Shown here in pieces: positions 27,710-37,900 of a stretch of DNA of 47,123 bases. Each line of letters opens with the position of its first letter. Position 1 is the first letter of the stretch. Position numbers and translations under genes: made by a program. This DNA comes from Candidatus Riflebacteria bacterium HGW-Riflebacteria-2 (lineage in GTDB: Bacteria > Muiribacteriota > Ozemobacteria > Ozemobacterales > Ozemobacteraceae). Below the pieces are notes generated by a model, which saw only the letters and a list, made by a program, of their open reading frames with translations, made no database searches and was not told the DNA's origin. Location: assembly GCA_002839435.1 (NCBI GenBank), contig PGYA01000035.1, positions 1-47,123 of the forward strand, written 5' to 3'.

Positions 27710-30204
27710 TACAATACCTTGAAGCTGAGCTCGGTTACCAGCTTGCGGATTTTTGCTGATGTATCCTTGCGCAGTGCAGGAAGATACTGTGAAAGCATCT
27801 GCGGGTTGATGCGGCTGATGGCCTTGACCGCGTTGAAACGCAGCAGTTCGTCGCGGTCATTGAGAGATGGAAAAATATAGTTGAGAAAATTCGCATCTCC
27901 GATTTCACCCATGGCCCAGAGCGCACTGGCACGCATGTTTTTGTCCTTGTGTGACAGCATTTTCTGTAACACCGGGATCAGGTTGAAATTGCCGATCTTG
28001 CGGATACCAACAATAGCGTTGGCGCGGATACGGTTATTTGAGTCGTCAAGAAAAGGCAGTAACACCTGGATGGCCTGGCGATCGCCAAGCGATGAGATGG
28101 CTTCAATGGTATTGGCCCTTACGCGAGGATCGGGGTCGTTGAAGAAGCCGATCAGTTGCTTGATCAGCTGCGGATCACCCATGACGCCGAGAGTCTTAAC
28201 GATGGCGGCGCGCACAAGTTTTGACGGATCTTTCATCGCCGCCAGTAGAGCATCTTTGCCCTTTTCGTCGAGCTGAATGTTTTCGAGCAATAAGGCTGAC
28301 TGCAGACGCGTTTGCGGATCGAGAGAAGTTAAATCCTGGACGATCTGATCAGAGAAGCCCTGGTCAAGTTTCTGAATAACCTTGGCCGCGAGTTTGCGGG
28401 TCTCAGGTTTGAGGTTGTTGAAATTGGCCTTGAAGCGTTCTTTGCTGAGTTGGGCAATATGACTGAGTGCAAAATTACGCATTTTTTCGTTGTCGCTGTT
28501 GATAAAGCGTACCAGCAAGGGAGCCAGCTGGCTTGCCGACAGAATGGCCTTGAGATGCTGTAGTGCATTGAGAGCGACGTTTTCGTTGGGATCGGCAAGC
28601 GCCTCTACGGCAAAGTTTTTGAACTGGGCAAAATGTTGCTGGCTCATGCAGTTCAGCGCTCCAATACGGACTTCAGGCGCGGGATCCTTGCTTGAGTTTT
28701 TGAGAAGTTCAATCAGGCCATTAATCTTGCATTCACTCGCAAATTCTATTGCCGCGACGCGAACACTTACGTCGCTATCCTTGAGGAACTTCTCGATAGA
28801 AATGTTGCGGTTACGGGTAACGAGATTGCGTTTGAACAGCTCACGGTCTTCTTTGTCAGATATGACTGCCAGCAGCTTGAGAACTATTCGCCAAAGGTTG
28901 TCATCGACGTTGCCCTGTAGTGCCGTCAGCAGCAGAGAGCCAAAAGACGGGTCGTTGCTGATGAGCCACTCAAAAAGATTGAACTGTTCGTCAAAGGGCC
29001 AATCTTTTAGAAATAGATAGGTTTCGTGGAAGTTTTTCTGGAAGAGTTCCCTGATAAAAGGTCTGACCAGAGCATGCCGGTTATTGGCGAGAGCGTAAAA
29101 CAGCCGGCGCGTGAGTTTTCGCTGTTCGTCAGGCAACTGCTTGTCACGCATCATGCTCAGGATGGTTTTTTCCCAGGTGTCGTAGAGACTTGCCAGTGTA
29201 ATCCGGTTTGGCTCAGTTTTGTCGTTCATGCGCTCAAATGTTTTTTTGATAAGCTGTCCCAGCGCATTTACCGCCAATGTTCTGATGTCTGAGGCTCCAT
29301 CGCGCATCAAATCAAGAACCTGATCGAAGCAGTAGGGGTCTATCTGTTTGAGAAGCTCAGGTATGACACGATAACGATAACGCGTATCAGCTATATTGGC
29401 GACAAAAGACAGAATCTCGCTGCCAGCCTTGCCGAACTGTGGTAGCAGAAGGCGATCGCACAAATCTGTCAGGCCTTCAAAGTTTCCCTGAACAAGCTTT
29501 TCATTAAAATATGGCAGCAGTTCCTGAATAGAATACTCGGAAAAAATCTCGAGCATCTTGTCTTTACGTGCCTGAGAAGCCTTACCGTAAAAGTCCAGAT
29601 AGAGCGGAATAAAGTCGAGACGGGCAAATCGGGTGAGGGTGTCGAAGTAAAAATCCTTGATTTTAAGGTCAGGATGCGAAAAATTAGTCTTTATATCGTT
29701 GAACAGATCAAGGTCTTCGAGAATACCGACAATTTCGAAATACAGCGGAGAATTGCGATCTTCTGGTAATGCCCTGATGAGTGCTCCCAGCGCTTCTTTG
29801 CCAAACTCTCCGGTGATGGCGGTCTGCACCTTCTGGCGGATACCGGGGTCGGGGTCGTTCATGCAGGAGATCATTATGTCGAGGCTTTCCTGGGTGCCAA
29901 GGGCAGAAAGAGCCTGCAGCGAGCTTTCTCGCAGCTGTGAATCAGAATTCTTGAGCAGCGCCCGGAATACCGGCATGGCTTCTTCGATCTTGCGTTTTCC
30001 GGCAATATCAATAAGCGGGAGTATCAGATCACGCGAACTTTCGTTAAATGATTCGAGCGCAGCAAGAACCATCTGGTCGGTTTTTTCATCTTCATGGTCG
30101 ATCAACTCATGAAAAGCGGATTCTCGCACTTTCGGGTCAGCGCTTTCCAGTTCCTTGAAAAGGATTTCGGGGTCTCTGTTAGATTTTCCAAATGGCCAGA
30201 TCAT
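27709..30204 (-). CDS. HEAT-repeat protein (831 residues)
   Basis: A soluble all-helical protein made largely of HEAT repeats. Clear units include DPKVRESAFHELIDHED near 24, NSDSQLRESSLQALSALGT near 88, DPDPRVRANTIEAISSLGD and DSNNRIRANAIVGIRKIGN in the C-terminal 200 residues, and KNMRASALWAMGEIGD. There are no signal peptide, enzyme motifs or lyase signatures, so it is likely a protein-protein scaffold. It begins MIWPFGKSN, like its neighbour's MGWFSRK. Its ATG overlaps the TGA of the upstream gene (ATGA), and its own stop overlaps the next start. The C-terminal third is similar to that of the upstream gene, implying tandem duplication. Confidence 0.87.
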   Translation of the reverse strand: MIWPFGKSNRDPEILFKELESADPKVRESAFHELIDHEDEKTDQMVLAALESFNESSRDLILPLIDIAGKRKIEEAMPVFRALLKNSDSQLRESSLQALSALGTQESLDIMISCMNDPDPGIRQKVQTAITGEFGKEALGALIRALPEDRNSPLYFEIVGILEDLDLFNDIKTNFSHPDLKIKDFYFDTLTRFARLDFIPLYLDFYGKASQARKDKMLEIFSEYSIQELLPYFNEKLVQGNFEGLTDLCDRLLLPQFGKAGSEILSFVANIADTRYRYRVIPELLKQIDPYCFDQVLDLMRDGASDIRTLAVNALGQLIKKTFERMNDKTEPNRITLASLYDTWEKTILSMMRDKQLPDEQRKLTRRLFYALANNRHALVRPFIRELFQKNFHETYLFLKDWPFDEQFNLFEWLISNDPSFGSLLLTALQGNVDDNLWRIVLKLLAVISDKEDRELFKRNLVTRNRNISIEKFLKDSDVSVRVAAIEFASECKINGLIELLKNSSKDPAPEVRIGALNCMSQQHFAQFKNFAVEALADPNENVALNALQHLKAILSASQLAPLLVRFINSDNEKMRNFALSHIAQLSKERFKANFNNLKPETRKLAAKVIQKLDQGFSDQIVQDLTSLDPQTRLQSALLLENIQLDEKGKDALLAAMKDPSKLVRAAIVKTLGVMGDPQLIKQLIGFFNDPDPRVRANTIEAISSLGDRQAIQVLLPFLDDSNNRIRANAIVGIRKIGNFNLIPVLQKMLSHKDKNMRASALWAMGEIGDANFLNYIFPSLNDRDELLRFNAVKAISRINPQMLSQYLPALRKDTSAKIRKLVTELSFKVL

Positions 30205-32660
30205 TGTTGCGGTGGTGGAGTTGGCTTAGCCGTAAGAACGGCCATAACCTCTTTTCTCACATTTTCATCAGGATCGAAACGCAGCGGTCTTATATATGGC
30301 GCCAGCATCATCGGATTGGTGATTTTTCCCAGCGCCTTGATTATGTTGCGGCGAACATCGGGTTCGGGGTCACGAATAGACTGCAGGAGAATCGGAAAGA
30401 ATCTGGAGTCTCTTATTTCACCGAGGGCAAATGCCGCAGAAGCTCGCATCCAGCGATCGGGGTGGCGAAGCATTTCGATCACTGCCTCGTATATCTGGTA
30501 ATATCCAAGCTTCCAGAGGGTAATAATGGTATTGGCACGCACACGGTTATGATCGTCATGCAACAATGGCAGGATTTCTTCGACAAGCGACAGATCTCCA
30601 ACCACACCCATGGCTTCTACTGCATTTGCGCGCACGCGGTCGTCCTGATCCTTGAGAAAACCGACCAGCATGCCTGAAACTGACGGACCACCAATTTTAC
30701 CGAGACCCATTATGACGACGGCGCGCACATGCGGGTCGGGATCCTGGATCGCGACGATCAGGTGTGTTTTGAGTTCTGGCGGGATGAAATCGCACAGAAC
30801 CTCGAGAATCTTGGCGGAGAGCACGCGTGTTCGCTGATCTGACGCCGAGAGGTCGCGCGTGATGTCTTCCATGAACGAGGTGTCCATTCTTATTAATGAG
30901 GTACCGATGGCAAGTCGGGTTTCTTCGCTCATTTTTTCAAAGCCTGTCATGTATTTGCGGCGGGTAATATTGGCTATTGCCTTGTGAGCGGCTTGTTTAA
31001 TTTCGGCAACGTTTGAGGCGAGAAGCTTGGTGAGGCTGCTGATGATAGCCGGATGGTCGCGTTCCTTCAGGCGTTCAATTGTCTGCAGAACAATGCTTGA
31101 GTCAGAGTCTTTGAGTAGATTCAGCAGCATCTCACAGCCGGCAGCATTTTGAAAATGCGGCAGGTCAAGGATCTTGAGGATATTTTCGCGAACCGAATAG
31201 TCAGGGTCACGCAGCTTGGTTTCGATGATCTGCAGCGCGTTCATCGAACCTGATTCGCCGAGAATCCAGAGTATGCGTGAACGCAGTGCGGGATCCTGGT
31301 GGTAGAGAACCTCGGTTACAAAGCGCTGTAGCCGAGGATCCATCATCAGGTTGATTACTTCTGCCTGAACTTTCTGAGGGACTTCCATGAAGTGCTCGAG
31401 CAAAAGAGTGTTGAGAGTTTCAATGATATAGTTCTCGCTCGGGTCTCCAAGTATCTTTAGTGCTGTTTTGCCGGTTTCTATGTCGTGGTAACAGCAGGCG
31501 TCGATGAGAAGCTTTTTGCGAATCAGTGCGTCAAGCCCTTTGAGAAAACTTTTGAAATAGCCTTCGTTATAGCGGAAGATCTTGGCGAAGTTGCGTAGAA
31601 TGACGTCCTGGTCGAATCGGCCAAGGCGCAGCAGGCATTCGGTCAGCAGTTTAATGCTGTGAAAATAGCGATCATTCAGGTTGGCTTCAAGCGGGCCGGT
31701 AAAATACTTGATGTTGTCTTTGACTTCCTGCGACTGTCTCTCTTCGGGAGACATGACATCGAGTTTGTCGCAATAGTCTCTGACAATCTTGCCGATTGTG
31801 TCGGCCACGGTCACCGGGATGCTTTTGTAGGGATCCTGGAGGAAGGCGAAAAGGTATGGATACGACATGGGATCGGAAAGTTGTTCCATCAGCTTCAAGG
31901 TGTGCTGGCGGAATCCTTCGCTCTTTTTGCCAAGACCGTCGAAAACCTTTTCAAAAAAGACTTTTCCATGCATCTGCAGACATTTGAAGACCGGGTAGCG
32001 CATGTTGGCAGCGATGGCTGGTAACTCTCTGATACAGAGATCCAGGAAGTCAGGGCTTTTGATTTTATCGACATGTTTGGAGAATTCGACCTGGATAATT
32101 CTTTTCTCATCCTTTTTAGCTTCGACAACTTCTTCTTTCATGATGTCGAGAAAAATAGGGTATGTCTTGGGGTTCTGTAGCTTGACGATTTCTTCGAGGT
32201 AAAGAATCTGTTCTTTAACGCTGAATTTGCTCCATTTGTTGAGCAGTTCGGTCAGCAGTCCTGATGATTCGATACCGTGCTGAATCGTCCGGTGTATGTC
32301 TTTGTCGAGAGTGCTGGCGAGCACTTCAGTGACAGCCTTGACGTTCTCTTCGGTGATGCTCGACAATATTTCTTTGAAAGTCTCGCGCAACAGGGTGTCG
32401 GGGTATTTGATCAAAGTCAGAACCAGTCTTAAATCATCTTCATTAAGTGATTTGCGGGCATCAACAAAAATTTCGAGAATTTTCAGCCTGACTTCGAGGT
32501 TTTCATCTGCTTCGAATTTTTCAACAAGAAACTCAATGAAACCATGGTTAAGGCTGCTGACAAAATCGCTTTTGGCGCGATCAGAAACCTTTTTGTCCTT
32601 CTGGATCAGTCGATCGTAAGCTTCTTCGGGGTCTGAAAGCTTTCTTGAGAACCAGCCCAT
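30201..32660 (-). CDS. HEAT-repeat protein (819 residues), paralogue
   Basis: A soluble HEAT-repeat protein and first gene of the operon. The most regular repeats are near the C-terminus: DPDPHVRAVVIMGLGKIGG, DQDDRVRANAVEAMGVVGD, DDHNRVRANTIITLWKLGY, DRWMRASAAFALGEIRD and DPEPDVRRNIIKALGKI. The N-terminal half is more diverged helical repeat. I start it at ATG 32660 (MGWFSRKLSDPEEAY), which has AGGG 6 bases upstream and mirrors the paralogue's N-terminus, rather than at the in-frame ATG 32765, whose extra 35 residues are non-conserved in character. It ends with a short Pro/Gln tail (PTPPPQQ). No function can be assigned beyond scaffold. Confidence 0.85.
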   Translation of the reverse strand: MGWFSRKLSDPEEAYDRLIQKDKKVSDRAKSDFVSSLNHGFIEFLVEKFEADENLEVRLKILEIFVDARKSLNEDDLRLVLTLIKYPDTLLRETFKEILSSITEENVKAVTEVLASTLDKDIHRTIQHGIESSGLLTELLNKWSKFSVKEQILYLEEIVKLQNPKTYPIFLDIMKEEVVEAKKDEKRIIQVEFSKHVDKIKSPDFLDLCIRELPAIAANMRYPVFKCLQMHGKVFFEKVFDGLGKKSEGFRQHTLKLMEQLSDPMSYPYLFAFLQDPYKSIPVTVADTIGKIVRDYCDKLDVMSPEERQSQEVKDNIKYFTGPLEANLNDRYFHSIKLLTECLLRLGRFDQDVILRNFAKIFRYNEGYFKSFLKGLDALIRKKLLIDACCYHDIETGKTALKILGDPSENYIIETLNTLLLEHFMEVPQKVQAEVINLMMDPRLQRFVTEVLYHQDPALRSRILWILGESGSMNALQIIETKLRDPDYSVRENILKILDLPHFQNAAGCEMLLNLLKDSDSSIVLQTIERLKERDHPAIISSLTKLLASNVAEIKQAAHKAIANITRRKYMTGFEKMSEETRLAIGTSLIRMDTSFMEDITRDLSASDQRTRVLSAKILEVLCDFIPPELKTHLIVAIQDPDPHVRAVVIMGLGKIGGPSVSGMLVGFLKDQDDRVRANAVEAMGVVGDLSLVEEILPLLHDDHNRVRANTIITLWKLGYYQIYEAVIEMLRHPDRWMRASAAFALGEIRDSRFFPILLQSIRDPEPDVRRNIIKALGKITNPMMLAPYIRPLRFDPDENVRKEVMAVLTAKPTPPPQQ

Positions 32661-32806
32661 TATGTACCCTGCATTCGTGGATTTTCTCTGATTATCGACG
32701 CAAATCTGACTTTGCTGAATAGAGAGGGTCAAGAATTCAGTATACCCTATTTTACTGTCGAGCACACGAATAAATTTAAACTTTACTTTCTGAGAAAAGA
32801 GGATTA

Positions 32807-32835
32807 TTTACAACGGTATGATAGTTTGGTATAGT
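32807..32835 (+). promoter_or_regulatory. Predicted promoter of the small membrane protein gene
   Basis: TTTACA (32807-32812) and TATAGT (32830-32835) with a 17-base spacer. The expected start near 32842 leaves about 32 bases before GTG 32874, with GAGGAA in between. Confidence 0.5.
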
Positions 32836-32873
32836 CATTTCATCAAGTAACTAATTAAGTGAGGAAATTCAAA

Positions 32874-33113
32874 GTGTGGTTTATTAAAAAGATATTCTGG
32901 ATGCTGACTCTTCCTTTTGTAGCACTCACCGGCGTTCTTATGTTTGCATTTCCTGAAGAGATGAAAGAATTCAAAAAAGATCTCGTTGACATGCTTGAGA
33001 ACTCATGGTTGCGCTGGATCGGCTTTGTTCTTTTCATCGGAGCCATGGTTCACATCGCCAGAATTTTTGATGGCACACACACTCTGGTAAGACTAAGCGA
33101 CCCCAACAGCTGA
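32874..33113 (+). CDS. Small two-helix membrane protein (79 residues)
   Basis: A small hydrophobic protein with two predicted membrane helices, about 5-26 (KIFWMLTLPFVALTGVLMF) and about 45-63 (WLRWIGFVLFIGAMVHIARI), joined by a Lys/Glu-rich amphipathic loop (PEEMKEFKKDLVDMLEN). I start it at GTG 32874 because GAGGAA lies 7 bases upstream; the in-frame GTG at 32859 has no ribosome site. It ends directly against the convergent stop codon of the next gene with no spacer. No family is recognised. The coding pattern and promoter make it likely real. Confidence 0.6.
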   Translation: MWFIKKIFWMLTLPFVALTGVLMFAFPEEMKEFKKDLVDMLENSWLRWIGFVLFIGAMVHIARIFDGTHTLVRLSDPNS

Positions 33114-33743
33114 TTATTCGTAAGATTTAACTTCTACCCGATAAGACTTTCCGCCAGGCGGAAAGTTTTTGAAGGGGATCTCGAAAATAGAGCTCTCGTT
33201 CGGCATCAGGCCCCGTTCTGGTATCAGAAGCGTGCCTGTTTCGCGGCGGAGCTCTCTTTTGTTTTCATCTAATATGCTGCCACTGAGAACTATTTTCTGG
33301 CGGGTTGCCTTTGAGGTGTTCTGAATTGTGCCTACTACGAAAAGAGTGTCAAGCTCAATATAGCTGTCGATACGATTGATTGAAAAAACAGGGGATATGT
33401 CACCGTAGATGACCGGGTTGAATCTCTCCTGGCGCTTTTTCTCGACGTAGTCTGCTGTTACGGTTTCGTCATACAGTGCCCATATCTGCATATCCATAGG
33501 TGATATTCGCAGAGCTGTCCTTAGAGCTTCTTTTGCCTGATCGTATTTTTGCTCTACAATCATCGTTCTGGCTGAATCGACGAAGGGCAGGGAAGGGTCT
33601 GCCGGCGAAGTTGCGATATCGCGGGTCTGGTCTGTGGCTGGTCCCGGGAACATCCGCAACGGGCCGCGCTCAATGGTCAATTGCGCCTGCAGGGAAGCAG
33701 GTAATATCAGACAAAACAGCAGGGCACAAAGTCGTTTTTTCAT
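33114..33743 (-). CDS. Exported protein with TPR-like segment and FxLYD-like domain
   Basis: A 209-residue protein with a clear Sec signal peptide (1-20, LPASLQA|QLT). Residues about 55-90 are TPR-like (DSARTMIVEQKYDQAKEALR, then TALRISPMDMQIW). The C-terminal 85 residues form a beta-rich domain (ELDTLFVVGTIQNTSKATRQ ... IFEIPFKNFPPGGKSYRVEV) resembling FxLYD/DUF3426-type immunoglobulin-like domains. No catalytic residues are evident. It lies 12 bases downstream of the winged-helix regulator gene, so it probably shares that transcript. It is convergent with the small membrane protein gene. Confidence 0.75.
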   Translation of the reverse strand: MKKRLCALLFCLILPASLQAQLTIERGPLRMFPGPATDQTRDIATSPADPSLPFVDSARTMIVEQKYDQAKEALRTALRISPMDMQIWALYDETVTADYVEKKRQERFNPVIYGDISPVFSINRIDSYIELDTLFVVGTIQNTSKATRQKIVLSGSILDENKRELRRETGTLLIPERGLMPNESSIFEIPFKNFPPGGKSYRVEVKSYE

Positions 33744-33755
33744 GTGAGCTCTCCT

Positions 33756-34451
33756 CTATCTGCCAAGTTTTCTGGCAAAAGCCTCGAGAATCAGGCGGTA
33801 GAAGCTTTCAAAACCGAACATGATCATGCCTTCGTGCAGCATGCCGTAGGCAGAAAGGCCGGCTTCATTTTCATTTTCTGTAAACATCCCAAGCAAGGTG
33901 TTGCGGTCGAGCGCCATGCTGGTAACCTTGACCGGAGCGCCGGGTGGCAGGACGGCAGCAGTAACGGTCTCGGCTGCAGCTTCATCGAAGCCTTCGCCAG
34001 AGCAGATGTAAAAGAGATCGAGAGTAAGATCCTGGCTGGCGACCGGTTCTTCTGGTTGCAGGCTGCCTGGTAGATAGCTCCCGATGGTTTTGAGCTGGCC
34101 AGGAGTGAGCAGAATAGCTGTGATCAGTACATTGGCAAAGTTGCCTTCGAGGTTAGCTCGAATATCTTTGAGAAGCTTGCCGGCAGATGGGTTCTGCTTG
34201 ATATACTGTTCAGTCAGCTGGGCAGAGCCGAGAGCAAGAAGACATGCCGTCATCGGGTTGTCGGGATTGAGGGCGCAGAGTTTGGCTTTGCCCTGCGGCA
34301 GCATCTGCACGATTCCCTGGTCATGCAGCAGATGGATGCGGTTGTAAGCTGTGCCGTAAGGAAGTTTGAGCCTGCGCGACAACTGATGAATTGACAGCAC
34401 GCCGTCCGGTGTTTCCATAAAAGCGCGTGTAATTTCTATGTTGGTTTGCAT
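33756..34451 (-). CDS. Winged-helix transcriptional regulator, predicted leaderless mRNA
   Basis: A 231-residue protein. Residues about 3-65 form a winged helix-turn-helix (ETPDGVLSIHQLSRRLKLPY, then GTAYNRIHLLHDQGIV), as in MarR/TrmB-like regulators. The rest is an uncharacterised effector or dimerisation region (FEGNFANVLITAILLTPGQ-like core, C-terminal FESFYRLILEAFARK). I choose ATG 34451 over a TTG 27 bases upstream because that TTG overlaps the promoter. No Shine-Dalgarno sequence precedes the ATG, and the predicted transcription start falls on the A of ATG. It is followed after 12 bases by the exported FxLYD-like protein gene, which may be its target or partner. Confidence 0.72.
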   Translation of the reverse strand: MQTNIEITRAFMETPDGVLSIHQLSRRLKLPYGTAYNRIHLLHDQGIVQMLPQGKAKLCALNPDNPMTACLLALGSAQLTEQYIKQNPSAGKLLKDIRANLEGNFANVLITAILLTPGQLKTIGSYLPGSLQPEEPVASQDLTLDLFYICSGEGFDEAAAETVTAAVLPPGAPVKVTSMALDRNTLLGMFTENENEAGLSAYGMLHEGMIMFGFESFYRLILEAFARKLGR

Positions 34452-34457
34452 GGCAGG

Positions 34458-34486
34458 ATTATAACAGCATCCAGCCAAATTATCAA
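34458..34486 (-). promoter_or_regulatory. Promoter of the winged-helix regulator
   Basis: On the minus strand, TTGATA (34486-34481) and TATAAT (34463-34458) have an exact 17-base spacer. Only 6 bases separate the -10 box from the ATG at 34451, so RNA should start at or next to the start codon. Confidence 0.7.
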
Positions 34487-34651
34487 TTTATTGAGAGCCT
34501 GTTTTATCAATCGCGCTTTCTCAGTTATTGGTGCGGTTTTTCTGGAGATGATAACAGGAGTGATGCATGGCTTAACAGGTGTTTTGCCGTGTCAGGCATC
34601 AGTCTTATTGCTGTATCAGGGGAGAGTTGTAAAAATAATCTCACTAAAATG

Positions 34652-34680
34652 TTGACTCGTATCAGTATAGATGTTATAAT
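34652..34680 (+). promoter_or_regulatory. Promoter of rpoBC
   Basis: TTGACT (34652-34657) and TATAAT (34675-34680) with a 17-base spacer, near the sigma-70 consensus. The start near 34687 gives a leader of about 225 bases before rpoB. No rplJ/rplL genes precede rpoB in this window, so this is likely the main rpoBC promoter. Confidence 0.75.
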
Positions 34681-34817
34681 CCAAAACCATTTCGCGAATG
34701 GGCACATTATTTGCTTAGTTTTCGGAGTAAAGCCGGCATTGTTAGCATTAACTGCAAAAAAAATATTACTGACCGGAAAACTGGAAATCAAAAAAAATCT
34801 TTTTTACGTACGATCTG

Positions 34818-34854
34818 CGGGTGTTTCAGGCCGATGACTGGATACCCGTTTTTT
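34818..34854 (+). terminator. Candidate attenuator in the rpoB leader
   Basis: CGGGT (34818-34822) pairs with ACCCG (34844-34848). Inner pairs, including CAG/CTG and G-U wobbles, extend the stem, and six T follow at 34849-34854. It lies about 56 bases upstream of the rpoB ATG and downstream of its promoter, so a fraction of transcripts could end here. The inner stem is imperfect. Confidence 0.5.
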
Positions 34855-34910
34855 GTTGTCAACTTTTTAACTGTGCGCAAGCATGTAACTAATATAAGGA
34901 GCAAGGCAGA

Positions 34911-37900
34911 ATGATGGTCACAAAGCAACAGCCTGTAGCCAAAAAGTATCTGATGGCGAAAGAGCGGTTATTCGACAGTATACCCAATCTTATCGACATC
35001 CAGCTCAAGTCTTTCGAGTGGTTTCTTCAGGCGAGCAAAGAACCTGGCAAGCGGGTCAGGCATGGATTGGAAGAAGTGTTCAGAGAAGTTTTTCCAATCC
35101 AGGATTATGTCGGCAATCTCTGCCTTGAATACAACGATTACAGCCTTGGACTGCCAATGTGCAAGAATTGTCCGCAGATCAAACTTCGCAAGAAATGTCT
35201 GTATGATGACTGTAGTTTCGTTGAGAAGGAATGTGAAATCGCGTTCATCGGCGATACGCCATTTCGTGTAAAGCAAAGCCCTGACCAGTGCCGCAAAAGA
35301 GATCTTACCTATTCAATCCCGCTGAACATCAGGGTTCAGCTGATCATGCAACAGACAGGTGAAGTCAAGGAACAGGAAATATTCCTGGTTAACCTGCCCT
35401 GTATGACCGATCGCGGCACCTTTATCATCAACGGTGCTGAACGCGTCGTTGTCAGTCAGTTGCATCGTTCTCCCGGCGTCTACTACAGTTTCAACCGCGC
35501 CAAAAAACTGTATTCCGCCAAGATCGTGCCTTATCGCGGTGCCTGGATGGAGTTTGAACTCGATCTCATGAAAGACGCCGTATTTGTCCGTCTCGATCGA
35601 AAGCGCAAGATCCCGATTACCACTTTCTTAAGATCTCTTGGCTATTCCGATGACGAAAAAATTCTCGAACTGTTCGATAACAACGAAACCATTGCCAGTT
35701 CGCTCAAATTCGACAAGCAGTCAGTCAGCGCTTCTGAAGGGCCCGACAAAGTCAGTAAAGCGGTAACCGATGCGCTCAAGGCCATCTTCAGCAAGCTTCG
35801 CCAGGGCGATCTCTTCGTCGAAGAAAATGCCCGCGGTCTTATCAAAAGTCTGTTTTTCGATGCCAAGAAATATGACCTCGGCGATGTTGGCCGCTACAAG
35901 GTTAACAAGAAGCTTCGCCTGGTTGATCGCCTGTCTGAGCAGGTTGCTTATAAAGATATCATCAATCCGGCTAACAAGGAGCTTATGGTCGAAGGCGGCA
36001 AGCGCATCAGCAAGGCCGTTGCTGCTCAACTGGAGGCTCTACAGGTGCCGTCGTTCATCCGAATTGGCGAAGACAACCTCGGCTACCGCATTATGTTCAA
36101 CCCGGAATGTGCCGAAGTGAAACTGCCTGACGTCGAAAAGGGTATTGTCGACCTCATCGGTAGAATGGCTTTTGAATCGATCGTTGATAAAAAGTCCGGC
36201 GAAATTATCGTCGAACAGGGTGACGAGATTTCTGAAGACGCTTTCAACCGTATTCAGGAACTCAAACTAGACGTGATCAAGGTTAAAAAAGACCGCGTGC
36301 TCTGCGTTGAAGATATCGTTGGTGTAATCAGATACCTGATTGACCTTTCGAACGGTATCGGCCGCCTCGACGACATTGATCATCTTTCGAATCGCCGTAT
36401 CCGACGCTGTGGTGAGCTGCTGCAGAACCAGTTCCGCATTTCGCTCTCGCGCATGGAACGCGTTATCAAGGAAAGAATGACTATTCACGACCTTGACAGC
36501 TACACGCCGCAGCTGCTTATCAATACTCGGCCGGTTTCGGCTGTGGTCGATGAATTCTTCGGCAGTTCTCAGCTGTCACAGTTCATGGATCAGACCAACC
36601 CGCTTGCCGAGTTGACACATAAGCGCAGACTTTCAGCTCTCGGGCCTGGTGGCCTCAAGCGCGAACGTGCCGGCTTCGAAGTACGCGATGTTCACCCGAC
36701 CCACGATGGTAGAATATGCCCGATTGAAACTCCTGAAGGTCCGAACGCCGGTCTTATCGCCAGTCTGGCTGTTTACGCCCGTGTCGATGAATACGGATTC
36801 CTGACTACTCCTCTTTGCCGCGTCGATCCTGAAACCGGCAAGATCGCATATAACGAAGTAGAATACAAGGACGCTTACGACGAAGACCGCTATCGTGTTG
36901 CTCAGCCAGATGTAAGAATCAGCGAGGATGGCCATATTCTTCAGGATATCATCCCGGCCAAATACTTCACTGATGACTACGAATTTGACTACCTGCCGAT
37001 CAAGGAAATCGAATACATCAAGTTTTCGCCTCTGCAGATGGTCAGCGTTGCTTCGGCATTAATTCCCTTCCTTGAGCACGACGATGCCAACCGCGCACTT
37101 ATGGGCACAAACATGCAGCGCCAGGCTGTGCCGCTTATCCAGACTGAGTCGCCGCTCATCGGCACCGGTCTTGAGTCACGCGCCGCACACGATTCAGGCG
37201 CCGTGCTTCTGTCGAGAAGTGCCGGCACAGTATCATACGTCGATGCCGAATGCGTAAAGATCAAACGTGCCAGCCGCCGCAAAGATGACGAAGAAATTCT
37301 GGTTACCGAACAGTCTTTCAGGAAGATTCAGGGTCGCAAGATCATGGATACAATTGTTGACGGACTAACCGGTGAGATCATCATCGAAGCCGGCCAGACT
37401 CTCGACATTACTTTCCTGTCACGCATCAAGGCCATTACCGACAAGGTTCGCCTGCAGCAGGAATCTATCGATGTCTACCGCATGCAGAAGTTTATGCGCT
37501 CCAACCAGGGCACCTGCATTAACCAGAAGCCGCTTGTAAAGATTGGCGACAGGGTTAAGCCCGGTACCGTTCTTGCCGATGGTCCGGCAACATCTGCCGG
37601 CGAACTGGCTCTCGGCCGCAACGTTCTGGTAGCCTTCATGTCATGGGATGGTTACAACTTTGAAGACGCCATTATCCTTTCTGACCGACTGGTTAAAGAC
37701 GATGTGTTCACTTCAATTCACATTGAAGAATACGAAATCGATGCGCGCGACACCAAGCTTGGGCCCGAAGAAATCACTCGTGACATTCCAAACGTAGGCG
37801 AAGATGCTCTGCGCAATCTCGATGAAAGCGGCATCATCCGCATCGGCGCTGAAGTAGAAGCCGGCGACATCCTGGTTGGCAAGGTCACACCGAAGGGTGA